Part shown: positions 32,688-41,025 of the stretch, one piece after another
Layout: each line of letters begins with the position of its first letter
How positions within the stretch are numbered: the first letter of the stretch is position 1
From: Cellulomonas wangleii
GTDB taxonomy: Bacteria; Actinomycetota; Actinomycetes; Actinomycetales; Cellulomonadaceae
Direction of reading: 5' to 3'
Length of the DNA: 64,000 nucleotides
NCBI RefSeq assembly: GCF_018388445.1
Contig: NZ_CP074405.1
Span: 496,001 to 560,000, forward strand
Notes under the pieces: generated by a model
Databases searched by the model: none
What the model saw: only the letters and a program-made list of their open reading frames with translations
Told to the model about the DNA's origin: nothing
Made by a program: the position numbers and the translations under genes

Positions 32688-34217
32688 ATGGCGCGCCGCG
32701 GTCACCTGCACGAGGTCGAGGTGGTCGACGACGTCGATCCCGGTGGTGCGACCCCCGACCCCTCGCCCCCCGGCGGTGCGGCGGCCGGCGACGGGGATCC
32801 CGCGGCGGGGTCCGGTCGACGACGCGTCGCGCTGCTCGTCGGCGCCGGGCTCGTCGTGGCCCTGGTCGTGGCCGGCGTCGTGGGGCAGGTGGTGGTGGAC
32901 CGGCGCGAGCGCGCCCTGATCGCCGCCGTGGCCGCGCTGCCGTACAGCGTCGACCTGCTGACGCGGCCACCCGAGCCGGCGTGGGAGACGACCACGCGGT
33001 ACCGGCTGCAGATCGCGGACGTGCGCACGCCGGACGGCCTGCTGGTCTCGGTACCGGCCGCCACCCAGGGGCCGGTGGCGGTGACGGCCGTGGACGCCGC
33101 CACGGGGAGCGAGGTGTGGCGGACGGAGGTCCTCGACGGCTCGACGCACGTCGACCCCCGGACCGGCGCGCGGGCGTTGTCGTTCCCCGGCCGGTGCGAG
33201 CAGGCCGGCAGCCGCGCGGACCTCGTGACGTGCTGGGTGGACGACGGCGTCGAGGTGCTCACCGCCGACGGGTCGGCCGAGATCCCGCCGACGGTGACGC
33301 GTGTGCTCACGCTCGACGCACGCGACGGCTCGGTCGTCACCGACGTCACCGGGGCGCTGGGTGCGGGGGTCATGGACGCATCGTTCGCCGCGGTCGCGGA
33401 CGTCGTCGTCGTCGCGCTCCCGACCGAGGGCGGGGCCGACGTCGTCGCGGTGGGACCGGACGGTGCGGAACGGTGGCGGACCACGGTCGCCCTGCCCGAG
33501 GGCGCGGACGAGCAGTGGTTCTCCGTGCGGACCGTCGGTGACCTCGTCTCGGTCAGCTCGCCGACCGCTCTGCGCCTCCTCGACGCGCACGGGCGCACGG
33601 TGCGCTCCTGGGGGCGGGACGCCGACTCGCCGTACATCGCCGCCGAGCTCGTCGCCGGCCGCGTCCACGTCGTCGCGTACCCGCAGGAAGGGTCCGACGC
33701 CACGGACCCGGACGACGACGTGCGCACCACGGTGCTGCTCCCCGAGGGCGACGTCGAGCTGGCCGGCTATCCCCTGGTCGCGCTCGACGACGGCAGCGTG
33801 CCGGGCCTGCTCCTGACGATGCGCGAGGACGGGGTCACCGCCTGGGACGTCGCGGGTGAGGAGCTGTGGACCCGCGACGGGTGGGTGGCGGGGAACGCCG
33901 TCCTCATCGGCGGCCGTCTCCACCTCGCCGGCGAGTCCGCCGTGGTGACGCTCGACGCGCGCACCGGCGAGGTGATGTGGGAGTCGACGGCGATGAAGGG
34001 CACGATCGTGCCCGACGGCCGGCACCTGCTCGGGCTCGCGCGTGCGCCGAGCACGGCCGGGGAGCCCGAGCTGGTGGCCCTGGACCCCGCGGACGGCACC
34101 GAGATGTGGCGGTCCCCCCTGCCTGAGGGCACCGAGGACGTGACGGTCTCCGGACGCATGCTCGTCGCGGTCGACTCGACCGTCGGCGACGACCTGACCC
34201 TCACCGTCCTGCGCTGA
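32688..34217 (+). CDS. membrane-anchored PQQ-type beta-propeller protein, paralogue 1
   Basis: 509 residues: an acidic, Pro/Gly-rich cytosolic start (1-50), one membrane helix (about 51-72, VALLVGAGLVVALVVAGVVG) and an extracytoplasmic part with repeated propeller motifs such as VTAVDAATGSEVWRT, VLTLDARDGSVVTDV, VVTLDARTGEVMWEST and LVALDPADGTEMWRSPL. These are the AxDxxTGxxxW repeats of PQQ-like or BamB-like domains; no quinone-binding enzyme residues were identified. Strongly similar to the protein encoded at 37946-39514. Its stop overlaps the end of the broken acyltransferase gene on the other strand by 17 bp. Confidence 0.8.
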   Translation: MARRGHLHEVEVVDDVDPGGATPDPSPPGGAAAGDGDPAAGSGRRRVALLVGAGLVVALVVAGVVGQVVVDRRERALIAAVAALPYSVDLLTRPPEPAWETTTRYRLQIADVRTPDGLLVSVPAATQGPVAVTAVDAATGSEVWRTEVLDGSTHVDPRTGARALSFPGRCEQAGSRADLVTCWVDDGVEVLTADGSAEIPPTVTRVLTLDARDGSVVTDVTGALGAGVMDASFAAVADVVVVALPTEGGADVVAVGPDGAERWRTTVALPEGADEQWFSVRTVGDLVSVSSPTALRLLDAHGRTVRSWGRDADSPYIAAELVAGRVHVVAYPQEGSDATDPDDDVRTTVLLPEGDVELAGYPLVALDDGSVPGLLLTMREDGVTAWDVAGEELWTRDGWVAGNAVLIGGRLHLAGESAVVTLDARTGEVMWESTAMKGTIVPDGRHLLGLARAPSTAGEPELVALDPADGTEMWRSPLPEGTEDVTVSGRMLVAVDSTVGDDLTLTVLR

Positions 34218-34846
34218 CGCCCGCCGCGACCCGGGGGCGTCGGCCCGCCCGCTGCACGGGCCGCTCCACCAGCCACCAGCTCACGGCGGCCGCGAGCAGC
34301 GTCGCGGGCACGGCGACCAGGCCGGTGGCGTCGTCGAGCGTCGGGCGCAGCCACAGCGTCAGCGGGTAGCTCCACAGGTAGGCGGCGTACGACACGGTGC
34401 CGAGCGCGACCAGCGGGCGCCACACCGGCCGCAGGGTGACGTGCCGGCGGCCGGCCTGCACCAGCACGACGGTCGCGACGGCGACCGCGGGCCCGGCGAG
34501 CAGGTAGGTCGCGGCGTGGCCGCGCAGGTCGACGACGCTCAGCCCGGCGAGCAGCGCGACGGCCACGGCCACCGCCGCCGGGCCCGTCGCGGCGCGGGGC
34601 CACCGGCCTGCTGGTAGATCGCCGGGCTGACACCCACGAGGCCGACGTACGGCACGTTGGCCGTGTACGTCAGCGACACCGCGACGCTCCGCCCGAGCGT
34701 GTCGACGTCGCCCAGCGGGTCGAGCGTCAGGGTGACGACGCCGACGACCCTGCACCCGGGAACACGTCGGGTCAGGCGTGCCGCAGCATCACCAGCGCGA
34801 TGGCGGCGCCGCGCAGGGCGTCCCACGCGCCGACGCGTGCCGTCAC
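34201..34846 (-). pseudogene. acyltransferase-3 family membrane protein, broken
   Basis: From GTG 34846: VTARVGAWDALRGAAIALVM LRHA then TGA, where intact proteins read LRHAxPDVFPGAG; the following PDVFPGAG is present but then shifts frame to VVGVVTLTLDPLGDVDTLGR, SVAVSLTYTANVPYVGLVGV, and after another shift LLAGLSVVDLRGHAATYLLA, RPLVALGTVSYAAYLWSYPL and SWWLVERPVQ. So the N-terminal and C-terminal motifs of an acyltransferase-3 protein remain, with a nonsense codon, frameshifts and a large internal deletion. The GTG overlaps the stop of the racemase-ligase gene, so it was the third gene of that operon. In VanT racemases an acyltransferase-3-like membrane domain is fused to the racemase, which may explain the association. 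Confidence 0.75.
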
Positions 34847-37095
34847 GGAGTGCCCGCGGCGTGCCGCACCCGGGCCTGTGCGACGAGCTCGGCGACCAGC
34901 TCCGCGTACGGCAGGCCCGCCGCCGCGAACATCCGCGGCACCTGCGAGTGCGGCGTCATGCCGGGCATCGTGTTGACCTCGTTCATCAGCGGCCCGTCGG
35001 ACGTGAGGAAGAAGTCGGCGCGCGCGACCCCCTGGCACCCCAGCGCGTCGACGACCGCCAGCGCGGCGGCGGCCAGGCGGTCCGCGTCGGCCGGGTCCAG
35101 CTCGGCCGGCACGACGAACCGTGCGCTGCCGTCGTACTTGGTCGCCGTGTCGAAGACGGCTCCGGCGTGGCCGATCTCCAACGGCGGCGACGTGACGGTG
35201 GTGCCGTCGGCGCGGCGCAGCACGGCGACGTCGATCTCGCGGCCCGTCACGAGCCCCTCGACCAGCACCCGGTCGTCCAGCTCCAGCGCAGCGGCGACCG
35301 CCGCTGCGAGCTCGCCGACGGTGTCGACACGGCGCACCCCGTGGCTGGACCCGTTCGCCACCGGCTTGACCACGGCCGGCAGACGCGGCTCGCGGCAGGC
35401 CTCGGCGGCGCTGCGCACGACGTGCCCGTCGGCCACGGCGACGCCCACCGCGGCGGCGACCAGCTTGGTGACCCACTTGTCCATCCCGACGGCCCCGGCC
35501 CGCACCCCGGACCCGACGCAGGCGACGCCTGCGAGGTCGGCCAGCGCGGCCAGGGTGCCGTCCTCGCCGTGCGGGCCGTGGACCGCGGGCAGCAGGACGT
35601 CGCACGTCGCGATCAGGGCGACCGCCTCCGGGAACGTCAGCGCGACGCCGTCGGTCGACCACGTGCCGTCGCGGGCGATGGTCAGGGCGACGACGTCATG
35701 CGTGGGGGCGAGGGCGTCATGCGTGGGGGCGAGGGCGTCGCGGACGGCCGCGGCGCTCGCGAGCGACACGTCGTGCTCGGCGTTGGCGCCGCCGCCCACG
35801 ACCGCGACGCGGCACCCCGGTGTCGGCGGGGTGGGCAGGGGCCGGTGCTGCAGGGGGGAGGAGGTCACGGGTGCTCCAGGTGGGAAGGGGGGACGTGTGG
35901 GGGTGAGGTGGGCGTCGGCGGGTGCGGTGCGGCGTACGAGCCGCCGCCCCAGCCCGGTCAGCAGCTCGTGCGGGAGGGTGCCCGCCCAGCCCGCCCACTC
36001 GGCGAGCGTGGGGGCGGGGTCGCTGGTGGCGCCGCCGGTCACGACGTCGTCGCCGGTGCCGATGACCGTCACGACGTCGCCCAGCCGCACGGGCAGGTCG
36101 CCCACGTCCACGACGACCTGGTCCATCGACACGCGCCCGACGAGCGGGCGCCGCCGGCCGTGCACCAGGACCTCGGCGCGACCGGACGCCGCCACGGGCA
36201 GACCGTCGGCGTAACCGAGCGGCAGCAGCGCGAGCCGTGTGGGGGCGGCCGTGCGGTGGGTGTGGTCGTAGCCCACGCCGACCCCGGCACCGACGTCACG
36301 GACCTGCACCACCGGTGCCGTCACCTGGGCGGCCCCGCGCAGCACCGGGTACCGGCCCGTCGGGTCGATGCCGACCAGGCCCGCCCCGACGCGTGAGAGG
36401 TCGAACGCCGTGCCGGGCAGGCCCAGCACGGCGGCCGTCGCGCCCAGGTGCCGCAGCCGGGGCCGCAGCCCGACCGCGCGCGCCTGCCGCACGCCGCGCA
36501 CGAACCGGGCCCTGGCCGCCGCGTTGCCGACCGGGTCGAGGCTCGCCGCGCAGGGCAGGTGCCCCATGACGCCGACGACCCGCACCGTCCCGTCGAGCTC
36601 CGCACGACGGGCCGCAGCGCACAGCCCGGGCCACAGCTCCGGCGGGCAGCCGTCGCGGGCCGCGCCGCAGTCGAGGTACAGGTGGACGCGCACGACCCGC
36701 CCCAGCCGCCGTGCCGCCGACACCGCGGCCTGCAGGTGCGTGACACCCGGCACGGCCACGTCGACGCCGTGCAGCGCGGCGTCGGACAGGTCGTCGCCCG
36801 GGGCCGTCAGCCAGGCCAGCAGCGGCGCCGTCAGGCCGGCGAGGCGCAGCTCGGCGGCCTCGGCGAGCGTCGCCACACCGAGCGCGGACGCCCCGTGCCC
36901 GAGCGCCGTGCGCGCGACGTCCTCGGCGCCCAGCCCGAACCCGTCGGCCTTCACGACGGCCATCAGCCGCCGCGCGGACCCGGCCAGGACGCGGGTGTTG
37001 TGCGCGACCGCGTCGAGCCGCACCGTGAGCACCGGGTGGGTCCGGGCCACGGCGGCGTCCGGGCCCGGGTCCGTCGGGCAGAGGGTCGCGCTCAC
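34843..37095 (-). CDS. fused alanine/serine racemase and D-Ala-D-X ligase-like protein
   Basis: 750 residues in one uninterrupted frame. Residues about 1-395 are an Alr/VanT-type PLP racemase: AVVKADGFG with Lys49 for PLP, HLYLDCGAARDGCPPELW, VGYDHTHRTAAPTRLALLPL with the GYADGLP motif, and GRVSMDQVVVDVG. A proline-rich linker of about 40 residues (TPTRPPFPPGAPVTSSPLQH) follows. Residues about 440-750 are an ATP-grasp ligase of the D-Ala-D-Ala ligase family: VAVVGGGANAEHDVSLASA, VHGPHGEDGTLAALADLAGV, MDKWVTKLVAAA, LPAVVKPVANGSSHGVRRV, EIDVAVLRR, FDTATKYDG and MNEVNTMPGMTPHSQVPRM. GTG 37095 overlaps the dipeptidase stop. An internal GTG at the linker with TGGAG before it could also give a free ligase. 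Context (VanX-like gene, acyltransferase) suggests D-Ala-D-Ser-type glycopeptide resistance; ligase specificity is not readable by eye. A 7-codon duplication (DALAPTH twice) lies in the ligase. Confidence 0.85.
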   Translation of the reverse strand: MSATLCPTDPGPDAAVARTHPVLTVRLDAVAHNTRVLAGSARRLMAVVKADGFGLGAEDVARTALGHGASALGVATLAEAAELRLAGLTAPLLAWLTAPGDDLSDAALHGVDVAVPGVTHLQAAVSAARRLGRVVRVHLYLDCGAARDGCPPELWPGLCAAARRAELDGTVRVVGVMGHLPCAASLDPVGNAAARARFVRGVRQARAVGLRPRLRHLGATAAVLGLPGTAFDLSRVGAGLVGIDPTGRYPVLRGAAQVTAPVVQVRDVGAGVGVGYDHTHRTAAPTRLALLPLGYADGLPVAASGRAEVLVHGRRRPLVGRVSMDQVVVDVGDLPVRLGDVVTVIGTGDDVVTGGATSDPAPTLAEWAGWAGTLPHELLTGLGRRLVRRTAPADAHLTPTRPPFPPGAPVTSSPLQHRPLPTPPTPGCRVAVVGGGANAEHDVSLASAAAVRDALAPTHDALAPTHDVVALTIARDGTWSTDGVALTFPEAVALIATCDVLLPAVHGPHGEDGTLAALADLAGVACVGSGVRAGAVGMDKWVTKLVAAAVGVAVADGHVVRSAAEACREPRLPAVVKPVANGSSHGVRRVDTVGELAAAVAAALELDDRVLVEGLVTGREIDVAVLRRADGTTVTSPPLEIGHAGAVFDTATKYDGSARFVVPAELDPADADRLAAAALAVVDALGCQGVARADFFLTSDGPLMNEVNTMPGMTPHSQVPRMFAAAGLPYAELVAELVAQARVRHAAGTP

Positions 37096-37733
37096 GCCGC
37101 CACCGGCCCGTGCAGGGCGGCCGGGCTGCCCGTCAGCAGCGCCCAGTAGCGGTCGCCGAAGCTCCAGTGCCACCACTCCGTCGGGTAGTTCACGAACCCG
37201 GCGGCGCGCATCGCGTCCGACAGCGCCGTGCGCAGCGCCCGAGCGGCCGGTGGGACGGGCGCGTCGGTGAAGCAGCGGCCGTCGCTCTCCTCCGGGGTGG
37301 CGTCGAGCGGGCACCCCAGGTCGAGCTCCGTGCCCGCGTCGTCGACGAGGGTGACGTCGACGGCCGCGCCGGCGACGTGCGGCGCCACGTCCACCGGTGC
37401 CACGTACCGGCTGGTGAGGCGGTCCACCTCGGCGTCGGACGCGGCGGGGTGGTCCGCGCGCACGCGGGCGCGGTACCCGGCGACGATCGCGGCCTGCTCG
37501 GCCGGGCTGCGCCACCCCTGCGCCAGGGCCAGGTGCAGGCCCGGCGGCAGTGCGGCCCGGGCGAGCGCGAGGCGCCGGGCCACCGGTGCCCGGACGCGTG
37601 CGCCGAGCGGGTCGGCAGTGGCGTGCAGGCGGGGCAGCCGGGCGTCGACGAGGGGATCGCCGCTCTCGAGGACCGGGACGGCTGCCACACGGGGGTCGTG
37701 CAGCAGGACGACGTCGTCACAGGTCAGGGGCAT
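37092..37733 (-). CDS. VanX-like D-Ala-D-Ala dipeptidase (peptidase M15D)
   Basis: 213 residues. Zinc ligands and catalytic residues of the M15D family can be placed: His119 and Asp126 in APHVAGAAVDVTL, Glu186 and His189 in TEWWHWSFGDRYW, and the conserved Arg74 in QGWRSPAEQ. The length is close to VanX (about 200). No signal peptide is seen, so it acts in the cytosol, where VanX hydrolyses D-Ala-D-Ala made by the host ligase. The stop codon overlaps the racemase-ligase GTG by 4 bases, indicating an operon. ATG 37733 (MPLTCDDVVLL). No two-component VanRS genes are nearby; the 212 bases upstream hold no gene and should contain the promoter. Confidence 0.85.
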   Translation of the reverse strand: MPLTCDDVVLLHDPRVAAVPVLESGDPLVDARLPRLHATADPLGARVRAPVARRLALARAALPPGLHLALAQGWRSPAEQAAIVAGYRARVRADHPAASDAEVDRLTSRYVAPVDVAPHVAGAAVDVTLVDDAGTELDLGCPLDATPEESDGRCFTDAPVPPAARALRTALSDAMRAAGFVNYPTEWWHWSFGDRYWALLTGSPAALHGPVAA

Positions 37734-37945
37734 ATCAGTGACGCTATGCGGGACGCCGCGCCCGCCGATTCCCCCTGCGGGCTCGACGTGCGGCCCACCA
37801 CGGGGGCACACGGTCGTGGGTCCCGTCCGTCCGTGGGTGGGAAGGCGTCGGACCCGTCCCAACCCCGGGATGACGTGCCGGTCGTACGGACGAGCAGGGC
37901 GGGGTCGCCGCACCGTGCGGGGCGCGCGTCGGCTGCCGGACCGGA

Positions 37946-39514
37946 TCACCCCAGTGCGGTGACGACCACCTGGTCCAGTCCGTCGTGCTCCCACCGTTGG
38001 CCCAGGAGGACGCCGCCCACCGGCCACAGGCTGTCGACGTCGACCGGCGTGGGTGCGCGCCACACCTCCGAGCCGTCCTTGCGGTCGAGCGCGACGAGGC
38101 GGGTTCCGCCGTCCTCGCCCAGCGTCGGCCCGGCGGTGACGACCAGGACGTTGCCGTCGGTCATCAGGGGGGTGTCCGACCGCAGGGCTGTCATCCGCCA
38201 CACCTCGGCACCCGTGCCCGCGTCGAGCGTCAGCAGCCCGGTGCCGTCCGCGAGGTGGACGAGGCCGTCCAGGGCGACGGCCTCGCGCGGCAGCCGGACG
38301 TCGGCGGTCCACAACGGTGCGTCATCGCTGTCCCAGGCGTGCAGGCCGTCGGCGTCCCACGTGAGCGCCGTGAACGGCGCGGTGCCGTCGTCGACGCCCA
38401 GCCACACCCACTCCCCGGGCCGGGTGACGGCGCCGTCCGGACGGATGAACGTCGACGACGCGGGGGCCTGCGGCGGGTCGCCCGGAGGCGCGTACGCGCC
38501 GCCGGTCCCCAGGACGACCGTGCCGTCGGTGGAGCCCGTGGCCCAGGCGTCCGCGGCGCGGGGCGTGCGGCGGACCGTCGCGCCCGTCGCGCCGAGGAGG
38601 TGCACGGCATCGGGGGTGACGAGGGCGGCGTGGTCGCCGGCCCCGATCAGCTGCAGCTGCTCGGGCGACCCTCCGGGCTCGGGCTCCGCGGGCGGCGGGG
38701 CGGGCACGGTGGTGCGCCACGCGACGGACCCGTCGCGTCGGACGGCCCGGACCTGGGCACCGTCGGACGTGCGGCCCGCCAGCAGCACCAGGTCGCCGAG
38801 GGTGGTGGACGACTCCGCGACCGGCGCCGCAGCGGCCTCGTCCGTGAGGTCGGTGACGACCGTGCCGTCCCGTGCGTCGAGCAGGACCAGGCGGGAGACG
38901 GTCGCGGCGATCTTGCGCATCGTCCCGTCCTCCTCGACCCAGACGGCGTTCTCGGCGGTGCACAGCATCACGTCCGACGTGCGGTTGTCGGGGGCGCCGG
39001 GCCAGCAGTACGCGGAGCCGCGCATGACCGGGACCACCCCCGCCGGCAGCTCCATGCCGTCGGCCACGGTGAGCAGGTCGACCTCCCACGCCGTCCTGCC
39101 CGTCGCCAGGTCGACCGCCCGCGCGACGACCCGGCCGTCCGGGTGTTCCACGGCCCCGGCCGCGTGGCCGGCGGAGGTCACCACCTGGAACGGGATGTCC
39201 TCGTCGCTGGTCCACAGGACCTGCGGCGGCCCGTCGAGCGGTGCGAGGACGCCCCGGAGCGCGGCGACGGCCGCGAGCCGGTCCCGCTCGCGGGCGGTGA
39301 CGACGCCCTGCCCGATGACGCCGACGAGCACGAGGACCGCGAGCAGACCCGCCCCGAGCGTGGTGGCCCTGCGCCGGCGTGCGCGTGCGGCGTCGGTGCC
39401 GGACGGGGCGCCGTCCCCGGGTGCGTCACCGTCCGGCGGGTCGGCCGACGCGCCGTCGCCGGCCCCGTCCTCCTCGACGAGGTCGACCTCCTGCTTCGGG
39501 CCACGGCGTCCCAT
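37946..39514 (-). CDS. membrane-anchored PQQ-type beta-propeller protein, paralogue 2
   Basis: 522 residues with the same plan as the protein at 32688-34217: MGRRGPKQEVDLVEEDGAGD, an acidic Pro/Gly-rich stretch, a membrane helix (about 58-80, LGAGLLAVLVLVGVIGQGVV), the same juxtamembrane motif TARERDRLAAVAALR, and propeller repeats ARAVDLATGRTAWEVDL, LVLLDARDGTVVTDL, LLTLDAGTGAEVWRM and LVALDRKDGSEVWRAPT. The two are inverted relative to each other and flank the Van-like operon, which may mean that operon was inserted between, or simply a duplication. Function unknown; extracellular sensing or scaffolding is a guess. Confidence 0.8.
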   Translation of the reverse strand: MGRRGPKQEVDLVEEDGAGDGASADPPDGDAPGDGAPSGTDAARARRRRATTLGAGLLAVLVLVGVIGQGVVTARERDRLAAVAALRGVLAPLDGPPQVLWTSDEDIPFQVVTSAGHAAGAVEHPDGRVVARAVDLATGRTAWEVDLLTVADGMELPAGVVPVMRGSAYCWPGAPDNRTSDVMLCTAENAVWVEEDGTMRKIAATVSRLVLLDARDGTVVTDLTDEAAAAPVAESSTTLGDLVLLAGRTSDGAQVRAVRRDGSVAWRTTVPAPPPAEPEPGGSPEQLQLIGAGDHAALVTPDAVHLLGATGATVRRTPRAADAWATGSTDGTVVLGTGGAYAPPGDPPQAPASSTFIRPDGAVTRPGEWVWLGVDDGTAPFTALTWDADGLHAWDSDDAPLWTADVRLPREAVALDGLVHLADGTGLLTLDAGTGAEVWRMTALRSDTPLMTDGNVLVVTAGPTLGEDGGTRLVALDRKDGSEVWRAPTPVDVDSLWPVGGVLLGQRWEHDGLDQVVVTALG

Positions 39515-39611
39515 CGGCGCAGGGTAACCGGACACACGTCGCGGACGGGCCGATCTCATCCCATCTCACCCGCGGCACCCGACGGCGTCGCCACGTCGGG
39601 CGTCGTGCCCC

Positions 39612-39980
39612 TCACGCCGGGTCCGACCGGGTGGCCCGTAGGGGGCGCCCGGTCGACGCCACGAGCCACGCCGGCGCGGCGCTGACGACCGCGCCGACCA
39701 CCCACCACGCGACGTCGTCCGCGACAGCCCCGGTGAGCGCGACGAGGGTGGCCGTCACGGCCGCGAGAGGCGCCAGGGCGAACCACCACCGGCCCGGTGC
39801 CCGCTCACGGGAGACGCCCACGACGAGGCCGAGCGCGAACACCGGGAGCAGCGTCAGCAGGGGCGGGACCGGCCACGACGTCAGGTTCGCCAGCACCACC
39901 GCGGCCTGGACCGCGGCGAGCGACCTCACGCCGAGGCGCCACCGCGCGGTCTCCTGCTCGTCGACCCGGATCTCGGTCAC
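39612..39980 (-). CDS. small integral membrane protein (122 aa)
   Basis: From GTG 39980 (VTEIRVDEQETARWRLGV), preceded by GAGGGGGGACC. Four hydrophobic segments alternate with short charged loops (SLAAVQAAVVLANL, LLTLLPVFALGLVVGV, WWFALAPLAAVTATLVAL, WWVVGAVVSAAPAWLVAS). No known family recognised. A longer start (ATG near 40050) would add about 23 residues without family character. It follows the propeller paralogue's start with a 97-bp gap on the same strand. Confidence 0.65.
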   Translation of the reverse strand: MTEIRVDEQETARWRLGVRSLAAVQAAVVLANLTSWPVPPLLTLLPVFALGLVVGVSRERAPGRWWFALAPLAAVTATLVALTGAVADDVAWWVVGAVVSAAPAWLVASTGRPLRATRSDPA

Positions 39981-40062
39981 CGCCGGTCCCCCCTCGTCCC
40001 TGCCCGGCCCACGGTTCGGCGGACCGCGCACCTGGAGGGATCCTGACATACCGGACCGCGCT

Positions 40063-40124
40063 GCGGGGCTGCACTGCGGGCCTGCACTGCGGGGCTGCAC
40101 TGCAGGGTTGCTCAGCGGGGTTGC
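40063..40124. repeat. 13-bp tandem repeat, nearly five copies
   Basis: Units GCGGGGCTGCACT at 40063, GCGGGCCTGCACT at 40076, GCGGGGCTGCACT at 40089, GCAGGGTTGCTCA at 40102 and a partial unit to 40124. It lies between the end of the sugar ABC operon and the small membrane gene, in non-coding DNA. Confidence 0.85.
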
Positions 40125-40185
40125 CGCAGGCCGGTCCCCTCCACCGGTCCGCGACGTGGTGGTCAGGTGCGCGCACCCCCGCCGC

Positions 40186-41025
40186 TCACTTCACCGCCCC
40201 CGCGGTCAGCCCCGCCACGAACTGCCGCTGCAGCAGCAGGAACCCGATGACCACCGGGATCGAGACCACGAGCGACGCCGCCATGATCTCGTTCCAGTAG
40301 ACGTTGGTCTGCGTCGAGTACTGCCGGATCCCCACCGCGAGCGTGCGGTTCGCCTCCGTCGTCATGACCGACGCGAAGAGCACCTCTCCCCATGCCGTCA
40401 TGAAGGCGTAGATCGCCACCGCGATCACGCCGGGTCGTGCCGCCGGCAGCACGACGCGGAACAGCGCGCCGATGGGGGAGCAGCCGTCCACCCGAGCGGC
40501 CTCGTCGAGCTCCTGCGGGATGTTGTCGAGGTACCCCGACAGCATCCAGATGGAGAACGGCAGCGAGAACGTCAGGTACGTGATGATCAGCCCGATGCGG
40601 GTGCCGACGAACTGGAAGCCCGTCTGCTGCTCGATGTTGACGAAGATGATGAACAGCGGCAGCAGGAACAGCACGCCGGGGAACATCTGCGTCGACAGCA
40701 CCGTGGTGGTGAATGCCGTCCGGCCGCGGAACCGGTACCGGGACACCGCGTAGGACGCGAAGATCGCGATCGCCAGGCTCGCCAGCGTCGCGGCGCTCGA
40801 CACGATCAGGCTGTTCACGAAGTACCGGGCCAGCGGCACCGTGGTCCACATGTCGACGAACGGCTGGAACGTCCACGTGGTGGGCCACCACGAGAACGCC
40901 CCGCGCACGTCCTGCAGCGGCTTGAGCGACGACGTGATCATGACGTAGAGCGGCAGGGCCGTGACCGCCGCGAGCACGACGACCACGACCGTGCGGAAGG
41001 TCTTGAACGCCCGGGTCTCATGCAC
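40186..41025 (-). CDS. carbohydrate ABC transporter permease (MalG type)
   Basis: 279 residues, six membrane helices, and the conserved cytoplasmic loop YLDNIPQELDEAARVDGCSPIGALFRVVLPAARPG (the EAA motif contacting the ATPase). Starts MHETRAFKTFRTVVVVV. Third gene of the operon: its ATG lies 8 bp inside the end of the MalF-type gene. It forms a heterodimeric channel with that protein. No ATPase gene is present here, as usual for this class in actinobacteria, where one MsiK-like ATPase encoded elsewhere serves several transporters. Confidence 0.93.
   Translation of the reverse strand: MHETRAFKTFRTVVVVVLAAVTALPLYVMITSSLKPLQDVRGAFSWWPTTWTFQPFVDMWTTVPLARYFVNSLIVSSAATLASLAIAIFASYAVSRYRFRGRTAFTTTVLSTQMFPGVLFLLPLFIIFVNIEQQTGFQFVGTRIGLIITYLTFSLPFSIWMLSGYLDNIPQELDEAARVDGCSPIGALFRVVLPAARPGVIAVAIYAFMTAWGEVLFASVMTTEANRTLAVGIRQYSTQTNVYWNEIMAASLVVSIPVVIGFLLLQRQFVAGLTAGAVK

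Noticed and set aside
34772..35662. Long minus-strand frame overlapping the ligase domain
   Set aside because: Arg/Gly-rich shadow of the racemase-ligase gene; only its last 25 residues are meaningful, and they belong to the broken acyltransferase gene.
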